NCBI GenBank assembly: GCA_001404055.1
Contig: CXTY01000001.1
Span: 1-64,000 of the forward strand
Direction of reading: 5' to 3'
From: Roseibium album
Lineage (GTDB): Bacteria > Pseudomonadota > Alphaproteobacteria > Rhizobiales > Stappiaceae
Length of the DNA: 64,000 nt
Both the position numbers and the translations under genes were made by a program. Numbering within the stretch: position 1 is the first letter of the stretch; every line of letters begins with the position of its first letter. Shown piece by piece: positions 42,479-50,035 of this stretch. The notes beneath the pieces were generated by a model. The model was not told where the DNA came from and searched no databases. It was given only the letters and a program-made list of their open reading frames with translations.

Positions 42479-42682
42479 CGCTCTCTATCTTTCCTAAACT
42501 TGCACTAAACCCACTCTAAACTTGCGTAACACCTGCCTAAACCTTGGTTGATGGAGGGGTTTATAAGCCTTTGGGCAATGGAGATTTGCGGCTTTCCGAT
42601 ACCAGATCAGGTCAAGCCAGCGGGCAATTCGCTGGTGAACTGATCTCTTGTCAGTCCAACTCTCCAAAAGGAAAGTCACATC

Positions 42683-42988
42683 ATGAAGACCCCGATCAAA
42701 ACATCCGCCATTGCTCTTCTCTCCACGTCCGGCCTGCTGGTTGCCATGGGAGCTGCAGTGGCTGCAGTTTCCGTTGGTGACAAGTTGGGAACGACCGAGG
42801 ATGACATCCGCGCAGCGCTCACCGGTCAGGGTTACACCGTTGAGGAGTTCGAATCTGAAGACGGCAAATTGGAAGCAGAAGTCACAATGGATGGCCAGGA
42901 GATGGAAGTTGTTGTCGACGCACAGTCCGGTCTGGTTCTGGAATTGGAACTGGAAGACGGTGAGAAAGACGAAAAAGACGACGACTAA
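42683..42988 (+). CDS. small secreted PepSY-like protein (A)
   Basis: A signal peptide (first about 27 residues, ending MGAAVAA) leads into one PepSY-like repeat: VGDKLGTTEDDIRAALTGQGYTVEEFES then LEAEVTMDGQEMEVVVDAQSGLVLELE in pieces. The C-terminus is very acidic (GEKDEKDDD). ATG 42683 follows AAAAGGAAAG. It is paralogous to the protein at 43841-44116. The membrane-bound LuxR-type regulator lies between them. PepSY modules often act as periplasmic inhibitors or sensors. Confidence 0.82.
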   Translation: MKTPIKTSAIALLSTSGLLVAMGAAVAAVSVGDKLGTTEDDIRAALTGQGYTVEEFESEDGKLEAEVTMDGQEMEVVVDAQSGLVLELELEDGEKDEKDDD

Positions 42989-43002
42989 AATCTGACTGCG
43001 CC

Positions 43003-43051
43003 AACCCCGGCCGTGCCCGCAAGGGTTTGCCCCACCCCAACGGCCGGGGTT
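43003..43051 (+). terminator. terminator after PepSY protein A
   Basis: AACCCCGGCCGT (43003-43014) pairs with ACGGCCGGGGTT (43040-43051), a perfect 12-bp stem with a 25-nt loop, followed by CTTC. It is 14 bp after the stop, so the PepSY gene is probably transcribed separately from the regulator. Confidence 0.8.
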
Positions 43052-43192
43052 CTTCAAAAAGAACCCGGAATGGAAATGTCAGCTTTGCTGGCTTCTCTGC
43101 CTCCGTTTGACACCTCCCAAGGGGCAGCCTAAGGACAGGTGTCTGTCCATGGCGAGCAACCAGTGTTCGCCGATAAACGTCGAGGAATTTCA

Positions 43193-43726
43193 ATGTCTCC
43201 CTCCTCCGGTTGGAAAATTGCATGGCCATGGATTTTGTTCGGCCTGCAAGCCATTTGCGTTTTCTTTCTGGTGTTTGAAGAGGTGATTGACCGTGTATCA
43301 GGTGAACAGCATGGCGGCCTGATCGGAATTGATTTCCTGGAAAACCTTGTTGTGTCGGTATTGGTCGTCAGTTTGATTGCTTCCGCCTTTCAGGTGCACA
43401 AAAGCATGACCCGTCAAAAGCGCATGGAACAACAGATCCGGGCTGCATCCGGAGCCTTCGCAAGCCTTCTGGAAGAGCATTTTGAAACCTGGGGGCTGAC
43501 ACCCTCTGAAAGCGACGTGGCGCTGTTGGCCCTCAAAGGCTTTTCAATTTCGGAAATTGCCGACGTCAGGAAGACCGCAGAAGGCACGGTAAAAGCGCAG
43601 TGCAATGCTATCTATCGCAAGGCCGGTGTCTCCGGACGCCCGCAGCTTTTATCGCTCTTTATCGACGAATTGTTTGAAGGAACGCTTGTCCAGGATGGAT
43701 CGGCAGCACCGCAGCCAGCTGTCTGA
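43193..43726 (+). CDS. membrane-anchored LuxR-type regulator
   Basis: Two hydrophobic helices at the N-terminus (WPWILFGLQAICVFFLVFEEV and FLENLVVSVLVVSLIASAF) are followed by a short coiled stretch and a C-terminal LuxR helix-turn-helix (LTPSESDVALLALKGFSISEIADVRKTAEGTVKAQCNAIYRKAGV in pieces, residues about 105-150). No receiver domain is present. ATG 43193 follows GAGGA. It is flanked by two PepSY-like genes, so it may read an envelope signal through them and control their expression. Function otherwise unknown. Confidence 0.8.
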   Translation: MSPSSGWKIAWPWILFGLQAICVFFLVFEEVIDRVSGEQHGGLIGIDFLENLVVSVLVVSLIASAFQVHKSMTRQKRMEQQIRAASGAFASLLEEHFETWGLTPSESDVALLALKGFSISEIADVRKTAEGTVKAQCNAIYRKAGVSGRPQLLSLFIDELFEGTLVQDGSAAPQPAV

Positions 43727-43840
43727 AACAGTTGGCGTTCGATTTATTTTCTAACTGAATTGTAATTTGTAATCATTCGCGCCAGTCCCATTTCGTCTCT
43801 CAATCGCGGTACGTCGTGCCGTGTTATGAGGAGAAGCGAA

Positions 43841-44116
43841 ATGATCCCTTACATTCGTTATGCAAAACTTGGCTTATTTGCTCCCGCTACCTTGCTTGCG
43901 TTTAGCATGACTGCATCAGCGGACTACCAGGTTGGCGACAAGATCGGCCTGTCAATTTCCGATATCGCCAAGGGCCTGGAAAACAATGGCTATGACATCC
44001 GGGAAATCGAAGTGAAAGCCGATCGGATCGAAGCGGAAGTGACAATTGAAGGCGAAAAACTGGAAATCAAGATCGATCCGCTCTCCGGTCTGGTGACCAG
44101 GATCGAGGACGACTAG
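43841..44116 (+). CDS. small secreted PepSY-like protein (B)
   Basis: From ATG 43841 (GAGGAG upstream) the 91-residue protein has a signal peptide (first about 22 residues, cut after SMTASA) and one PepSY-like module: YQVGDKIGLSISDIAKGLENNGYDIREIE, then IEAEVTIEGEKLEIKIDPLSGLVTRIE in pieces. It aligns with protein A over its whole mature part (VGDK, GY, EAEVT, SGLV). A Met at 43826 is a worse start. It is the second partner of the membrane regulator. Confidence 0.82.
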   Translation: MIPYIRYAKLGLFAPATLLAFSMTASADYQVGDKIGLSISDIAKGLENNGYDIREIEVKADRIEAEVTIEGEKLEIKIDPLSGLVTRIEDD

Positions 44117-44125
44117 GACCAGACG

Positions 44126-44152
44126 AGCGGCAACTGTTTGAGGTGTGCCGCT
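44126..44152 (+). terminator. hairpin between PepSY B and lrp
   Basis: AGCGGCA (44126-44132) and TGCCGCT (44146-44152) pair across 13 nt, 10 bp after the PepSY stop. The T-run is weak, so termination is possible but not certain. Confidence 0.45.
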
Positions 44153-44233
44153 TGTCGCCTGGGCTAATGTCATGTGTTGGACGGCTTCACTGAAGTTGCC
44201 GTTGCAACACAAAGGCTTCGTTTCAGAAGAAAA

Positions 44234-44713
44234 TCAATTCTCGCGCAACGGCAACGCGACTGTGTCCTTGACCGTATTGACCACAATGCGGGACTGAACG
44301 TCCGATATCAGCGTGTTGTCGAGTAATTTCAGACGCAGAAAATTATCGTAGGTTTTGATATCATCTGTAACAACCTTGATAAGGTAGTCGACAGCGCCGG
44401 TGATGCGTTCGCATGTGACGACCTCCGGCCAATGGTGCACGAGCTTGTCAAAATTTTCCATGTTTTCCCGGCTGGGAACAGCGAGTTTGACAAAGGAATA
44501 GGCCACAAATCCAAGCCCGACGGATTCGCGATCAATAATGGCAGTGATCTGCCGGATGATGCCCTGTTCCTTCAGGCGCTTGATCCTGCGCCAGCACGGT
44601 GTCTGACTCATTCCCGCTTCCTTGGCGACTTCGGCAATGGAAAGCGAAGCGTCGCGTTGCAGGACACGGAGAACACGGATGTCGGAGGGGTCGAGAAGAT
44701 ATTTATCTGTCAT
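44234..44713 (-). CDS. Lrp/AsnC-family regulator
   Basis: Helix-turn-helix LSIAEVAKEAGMSQTPCWRRIKRLKEQGII near residue 25 and a RAM domain (residues about 65-150) define a 159-residue Lrp-type regulator. It is divergent from the indolepyruvate oxidoreductase gene at 44861, whose substrate derives from aromatic amino acids; control of that gene by amino-acid levels is likely. The spacer holds TTTAGGAATTTTTAT-rich sequence typical of a promoter. Confidence 0.9.
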   Translation of the reverse strand: MTDKYLLDPSDIRVLRVLQRDASLSIAEVAKEAGMSQTPCWRRIKRLKEQGIIRQITAIIDRESVGLGFVAYSFVKLAVPSRENMENFDKLVHHWPEVVTCERITGAVDYLIKVVTDDIKTYDNFLRLKLLDNTLISDVQSRIVVNTVKDTVALPLREN

Positions 44714-44860
44714 TGCTTATTTTAGGAATTTTTATGCCGCCCTTTGAAGAATTAATGTGACGATAGCACAGAAATTGCCCGAGAAAAGGATGATATTTAT
44801 CATAAGTTAGGTTGACTGGACGCGCAGCAGCCATGGATCGACTGATGAGGAGAAAGTCGG

Positions 44861-47800
44861 ATGAATGTGCATATGCCAAGAGTAACCCTGGACGACAAAT
44901 ATGTCGCCTCCGAAGGAAGGGTCTACCTGACCGGCATACAGGCGCTTGTTCGACTGGTCCTGGACAGGGCGCGACTGGATCGGCAGGCCGGATTGAAATC
45001 CGGTGCATTTATCTCCGGCTATCGTGGTTCACCGTTGGCCGGATACGATACAGAACTTATGCGTGCGGAACGTTTTCTCAACGAATATGACGCGGTTTTC
45101 AAACCGGGTGTAAACGAAGAGCTCGGTGCGACAGCGGTCTGGGGCAGCCAGAAACTGCGCGGTGAAGGTGGTGTCGGACGGGACACCGAATACGATGGCA
45201 TTTCCGGCATCTGGTACGGAAAGGCACCTGGTGTCGACCGGGCCGGGGACGTACTGCGTCAGGCAAATGCATCCGGCACTGATCGGAACGGTGGTGTATT
45301 GGCGCTTGCTGGCGACGATCACCTGGCCAAGTCTTCCATTCTGCCGGCGCAGAGCGAATTTTTCTTCGAACACGCTGAGATACCTGTTCTCAACCCGTCG
45401 GATATTCAGGACGTTCTGGATTATGGTCTGCATGGGCTGGAAATGTCCCGGTTCACCAGTCTCTGGACAGCGCTGATCTGTGTTGCCGATACGATGGATG
45501 CTTCTGCGACCATCAATGTGTCACCTGACCGGTTGCGCCTCGTACGACCATTGGAAGACGATCCGCGTAAGGACTATCGCCAGAACCGGGATCTTCTATT
45601 AGGCAACCGGCTTGAAACGGAACGTCTGGTACGTGAATTGCGCATACCGGCGGCGCAGAACTACGTCCGCACCAATGGTCTTGATCGCGTGACATTTGGA
45701 ACGCGTCGCCAGGCGAAACTCGGCATTGTCGCCTCCGGCAAGGCCTATCGTGATCTTTTACAGGCACTGGACCTGATGGGGATCACGGAAGAAAAGGCAA
45801 GGGCGCTCGGACTTGCTGTCTACAAGGTCGCCATGAGCTGGCCGCTTGAGCCCCTCGGTCTGCGCGATTTTGCGCGCGGCGCCGAACGACTTCTTGTCGT
45901 TGAGCACAAGCGCGCTTTCATGGAGACCCAGATCAAGGAGATCTCCTATCATTGGCCGGAAATGAGCCGTCCGGAAATCTGGGGCAAACGCCGCCCTGAT
46001 GGCGCAGCGTTCCTGTCCGATGTTCTCGAGCTGTCAGTTGCCGAACTCATTGAAGGTCTGATGAAGTGGCTCCCGGACGAGGCCGTCACGGAAGAAACGC
46101 GGGCTGTTGCCACCCGCATGACAAAGCAGGCGATGTGGGCCCAGGGCCACGCTGAGCGCGCGACGCGCATTCCCTATTTCTGCTCTGGGTGTCCGCATTC
46201 TACCTCGACCAGAACACCTGAAGGTTCTCGATCGATGCCGGGTATCGGCTGCCACGCCATGACGGAAATGGCTGGCCGTACGACCGAAGGTCAGATCGCC
46301 ATGGGCGGCGAGGGGATCCTCTGGGTTGGTCAGCAGCCGTTCTCCGGCGACAGCCATGTGTTTGCAAACGTCGGTGACGGGACATATTTTCATTCCGGCA
46401 TTCTGGCGATCCGGCAGGCGGTGGCTTCAAAAATACCCATCACCTACAAGATCCTTTACAATGACGCGGTTGCGATGACCGGTGGCCAGAAAGTTGATGG
46501 CCCGCTTTCGGTACCCCAGATCAGCCGTCAGCTCGAAGCCGAAGGTGTCGAGCGAATTGCAATCGTTTCCGAGACCCCTGAGCATTTTGGTTCCTGGACC
46601 CCGATTGCGCCTGGTACAAAGGTTCACCATCGTGATGAACTGATGGGCGTGCAGGAAGAGCTGCAGTCCTACCCCGGTGTTTCGGTGATTATCTACGATC
46701 AGACCTGTGCTGCGGAAAAGCGCCGTCGCCGCAAGCGTGGTCAGTTTCCCGATCCGGATAAGCGGCTCTTCATCAATGATCGTGTCTGTGAAGGCTGTGG
46801 CGATTGTTCTGTTCAGTCCAATTGCCTGTCCATTGAGCCCTTGGCAACGCCGTTTGGTGAAAAGCGGGTGATCAACCAGTCCAGCTGCAACAAGGATTAT
46901 TCCTGCATCAAAGGCTTCTGTCCATCTTTCGTCGAGATCGACGGCGCGGCATTGAAAAAGCCGAAGAAGGCGGATGTCGATGTTGATGTTCTGGTGAAAG
47001 AACTTCCGCAACCCGTGCTTGCCTCACTTGAACGGACACAAAACACGCTTGTGGCCGGTATCGGTGGCATGGGTGTTACCACCATCAGCGCCGTGCTTGC
47101 CATGGCTGCTCATATCGATGGCAAGCAGGCGTCAACACTGGATATGACGGGTCTTGCGCAAAAAGGTGGGCCTGTAACGTCTCATGTCCGTTTCGCAGCG
47201 ATCGATAGGTCCATTGAGGGGCCAAGGGTTCCTGCCGCCAGCCTTGATCTTCTGATCGCCAGTGACATGGTGGTCGCAACCAACGCAGATCAGCTTGCGC
47301 TTGCGCATCGCGGCAAGATGTTGACGGTTGCGAACACAAAAGTAGCGCCGACTGCCGAATTTGTGCTCAAGCAAACCCTCTCATTTGATGAGCAGCGCAT
47401 GGACACCGCCTTGCGTGAAGCATCCGGCACATACGTGGCGATGAATGCAGCCGATATTGCCGAAAAACTGCTGGGAGATACGATCTATGCCAACATGCTC
47501 CTGGTGGGTATGGCCTTCCAGAGTGGTGGCCTGCCGATCTCCGATTATGCGATCGAAACCGCGCTTCAGTTGAACGGTACTGCAGTTTCCAGCAACATCA
47601 AGGCTTTCAGGGCGGGCCGGGTTCTGGCTGCGCAACCGGAGAAACTTCTCAAAGCGCTGCCGTCCGAAGTCAAAGCCCGTGACTTCAGCCTCGATGAAAA
47701 AACTGCTTTCAACGCAAAAGAGCTGACCGCATACCAGGATGAAACCTATTCCGCTCGCTATCTTGGTCTGATCGCGCAGGTCAAGGCTGCCGATGAAGCT

Positions 47801-48382
47801 CACGGTCCCGGTACGTTCAGGCTTACGCAGACAATTGCAGACCTCCTCTACAAAGTGATGGCCTATAAAGACGAGTATGAAGTCGCGCGTCTTTATTCAG
47901 ATCCAGCGTTCAAGCAGAAAATTGCTCAGCGTTTCGAAAACCCCAGAAAAGTAAAAGTCCACCTCGCTCCGCCATTTCTTGCGCATCGCAAGGATCCAAA
48001 GACCGGACGTCCGCAAAAAATCGCATTTGGTCCCTGGATTTTCGGCGCATTTGGCCTGCTGGCAGGGTTCAAGGGTGTTCGCGGCAAATGGTTTGATCCG
48101 TTCGGGCAAACAGCTGAACGCAAAGCTGAACGCGCTTTGATCTCCCAATACGAAGCTGACATTGCGGAAATCCTGAATCGTCTGTCTGCCGGTCATTACG
48201 GGCTTTTGGTGGAGCTTGCACGTGTACCGGATCTGGTCTGTGGATTTGGACCGGTCAAGGAAGCCAACCTGAAGAAAGCCTCCGAAAAGCGCGATCTTCT
48301 GCTCCAGCAGCTTAACAAGAGGGATGACGGCGGCAGTCGCGATGCGGAAGGCGCCAAGGACTTTCTGGCAGCGGCGGAATAA
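44861..48382 (+). CDS. fused indolepyruvate ferredoxin oxidoreductase
   Basis: This 1173-residue enzyme oxidatively decarboxylates indolepyruvate and other arylpyruvates to acyl-CoA, using TPP and ferredoxin. The N-terminal domain holds SGYRGSPLAGYD; the TPP region is GIGCHAMTEMAGRTTEGQIAMGGEG in pieces and FANVGDGTYFHSG; a 4Fe-4S binding site is CEGCGDCSVQSNC near residue 645; the gamma-type domain starts VAGIGGMGVTTISAVL near 725. All parts sit in one chain, as in aerobic alphaproteobacteria. GAGGAG precedes ATG 44861. The divergent Lrp gene probably controls it. Confidence 0.93.
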   Translation: MNVHMPRVTLDDKYVASEGRVYLTGIQALVRLVLDRARLDRQAGLKSGAFISGYRGSPLAGYDTELMRAERFLNEYDAVFKPGVNEELGATAVWGSQKLRGEGGVGRDTEYDGISGIWYGKAPGVDRAGDVLRQANASGTDRNGGVLALAGDDHLAKSSILPAQSEFFFEHAEIPVLNPSDIQDVLDYGLHGLEMSRFTSLWTALICVADTMDASATINVSPDRLRLVRPLEDDPRKDYRQNRDLLLGNRLETERLVRELRIPAAQNYVRTNGLDRVTFGTRRQAKLGIVASGKAYRDLLQALDLMGITEEKARALGLAVYKVAMSWPLEPLGLRDFARGAERLLVVEHKRAFMETQIKEISYHWPEMSRPEIWGKRRPDGAAFLSDVLELSVAELIEGLMKWLPDEAVTEETRAVATRMTKQAMWAQGHAERATRIPYFCSGCPHSTSTRTPEGSRSMPGIGCHAMTEMAGRTTEGQIAMGGEGILWVGQQPFSGDSHVFANVGDGTYFHSGILAIRQAVASKIPITYKILYNDAVAMTGGQKVDGPLSVPQISRQLEAEGVERIAIVSETPEHFGSWTPIAPGTKVHHRDELMGVQEELQSYPGVSVIIYDQTCAAEKRRRRKRGQFPDPDKRLFINDRVCEGCGDCSVQSNCLSIEPLATPFGEKRVINQSSCNKDYSCIKGFCPSFVEIDGAALKKPKKADVDVDVLVKELPQPVLASLERTQNTLVAGIGGMGVTTISAVLAMAAHIDGKQASTLDMTGLAQKGGPVTSHVRFAAIDRSIEGPRVPAASLDLLIASDMVVATNADQLALAHRGKMLTVANTKVAPTAEFVLKQTLSFDEQRMDTALREASGTYVAMNAADIAEKLLGDTIYANMLLVGMAFQSGGLPISDYAIETALQLNGTAVSSNIKAFRAGRVLAAQPEKLLKALPSEVKARDFSLDEKTAFNAKELTAYQDETYSARYLGLIAQVKAADEAHGPGTFRLTQTIADLLYKVMAYKDEYEVARLYSDPAFKQKIAQRFENPRKVKVHLAPPFLAHRKDPKTGRPQKIAFGPWIFGAFGLLAGFKGVRGKWFDPFGQTAERKAERALISQYEADIAEILNRLSAGHYGLLVELARVPDLVCGFGPVKEANLKKASEKRDLLLQQLNKRDDGGSRDAEGAKDFLAAAE

Positions 48383-48789
48383 GCTGATACGTCCCGCTTC
48401 TTGAAAACGCAAACCGGCGCCGAGTGGCGCCGGATCACAGCTGTGCAGAGGTTTTCCAAAAGTTCGTTTTTGGGTGCGGTGGCATTCTGCACAAAATCGA
48501 GCGCACAAGCGAAACGAGCGCTCAGTGCGGTTGTTCAACTGCAGCTTTTTCGAAATATTTCTATTTTTTATTGGCTGGTCTTATCTTCCTGTTTGCCGCA
48601 AGTTGAAACAACAATCCTTTTATTTTCATAGGTTTGTCAGGGAACCTTCAGATGTAATTAGAATTGTCGTAAAGTTTGAGAAAAAGATGATTACATTCTC
48701 GAAGTACCCGTTTCGCTCTTCTTTAAATCTCATCGTCATTTTGGATACCAACGCCGGATCGGCAATAATCTGAAAGCTGGTATCGAAGA
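48383..48789. other. intergenic region with an 8-bp hairpin
   Basis: CCGGCGCC (48414-48421), GAGT loop, GGCGCCGG (48426-48433) makes a very stable hairpin 32 bp after the oxidoreductase stop, but with no T-run. The rest to 48789 is fairly AT-rich and probably contains the DUF2336 promoter. No gene is supported. Confidence 0.5.
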
Positions 48790-49875
48790 ATGACTGAAGC
48801 GTTGAAAACAGAACTGGTAAACTTCTCTGAGCTGACTGGTGAACAAGCCAGCGGTCGGCGGGCGGAACTCGCCCGGCATGTCGCCACCTTGTTTGCACTG
48901 ACCTCAGACCGCTGTTCGGAAGAACAGGTCGAAATCTACGACTCGGTCCTTTTACGGCTGGTTGGTATGGTTGAGGCAGAGGTGCGCCGCTATGTGGCTG
49001 AACAGATGTCCAGCTTGCGCAAAGGTCCTCAAGAGACAATCCGCAGACTTGCTGGCGACGATATTGAAGTTGCGGAACCGATCCTTGTGAGATCTTCGGT
49101 TCTAGCCGAAGCCGATCTGATCAAGATCGCGGAAAGTCGAGGAAATGACCACCGGCTTGCAATCGCACAGCGTGAAGTCCTCTCAGAGAGCGTGACCGAT
49201 ATTCTCGTAAGAGAAGGCGATCTCAGAGTGAAGAGAAAGGTTGCAAGCAACGAAGGTGCTGATCTTTCCAATGAATCCGTTACGGTTCTGATCAGCGATG
49301 CTTCGTCGGACGCTACCTTGCAGCTGTCCCTGAGCGAACGTGCAGACCTTGCAGAGGCGCAAATCGCCAGTCTGGTTGCCATAGCGAGTGAAGAGGTACG
49401 CAACAAGCTTCGTGTTGCGGGCCAAAATCAGGAAGCGGAGCGGGTTGATGAAGCCGCAGATGTCGCAGTTTCGCGCATGTCCAATCAGTATTGGCTTGGC
49501 CGCTATGATTTTGAAACAGCAGTCAGCAGGGTATCGCTCCTGGCAAAAAAAGGCATGCTGAGTGAAGCGGCTTTGCGCCGGTTTGCCTCCGAAGATCGGT
49601 TCGCCGAAGTCGTTGCCACCTTTGCCTGCCTCGTGGGATGCAATGTGGAAGAGGTGAGCCACTGGATGGTCCGCCCTGACCCCGGCCCCTTTGTGATCAT
49701 GGCCAAAGCCTATGGCATATCCTCGATTAGCTTGAGCGCGATATTGATGATCGGACCATGGCGTCAACGCCTGACCCCGGAAGTTCGCAACGATGCCAAG
49801 GCAATGTTTGCGCGGCTCACAGTAGCAGAAGCCAAGCGCAAGATGGCGCATTGGAATGCCAACATGCTCAATTGA
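48790..49875 (+). CDS. DUF2336 domain protein
   Basis: The 361-residue protein shows the DUF2336 pattern of repeated helical segments: LAGDDIEVAEPILVRSSVLAEADLIKIAES, then IAQREVLSESVTDILVREGDLRVKRKVASNEGADLSNESVTVLI, in pieces. Such proteins are alphaproteobacterial, alpha-helical, and lie near stress or cell-cycle genes; their function is unknown. ATG 48790. A terminator follows at 49907. No partner gene is obvious. Confidence 0.85.
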   Translation: MTEALKTELVNFSELTGEQASGRRAELARHVATLFALTSDRCSEEQVEIYDSVLLRLVGMVEAEVRRYVAEQMSSLRKGPQETIRRLAGDDIEVAEPILVRSSVLAEADLIKIAESRGNDHRLAIAQREVLSESVTDILVREGDLRVKRKVASNEGADLSNESVTVLISDASSDATLQLSLSERADLAEAQIASLVAIASEEVRNKLRVAGQNQEAERVDEAADVAVSRMSNQYWLGRYDFETAVSRVSLLAKKGMLSEAALRRFASEDRFAEVVATFACLVGCNVEEVSHWMVRPDPGPFVIMAKAYGISSISLSAILMIGPWRQRLTPEVRNDAKAMFARLTVAEAKRKMAHWNANMLN

Positions 49876-49906
49876 AGCCGTTTTAAAAATTAGTTCCCCA
49901 ACTGAA

Positions 49907-49934
49907 GGCCCGGTCAAGATGATCGGGCCATTTT
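49907..49934 (+). terminator. terminator after the DUF2336 gene
   Basis: GGCCCG (49907-49912) and CGGGCC (49924-49929) form a GC-rich stem with an 11-nt loop followed by ATTTTG, 31 bp after the stop. Confidence 0.75.
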
Positions 49935-50035
49935 GTGTCTGGCTCTATTTTCCCTTGCCCGGGTTTCTTTCAATAAGCGACGAACCGTGCTTAACAGAAA
50001 GACGAACTCACTTTCCGACGCTTCGTGGGGCTGAC

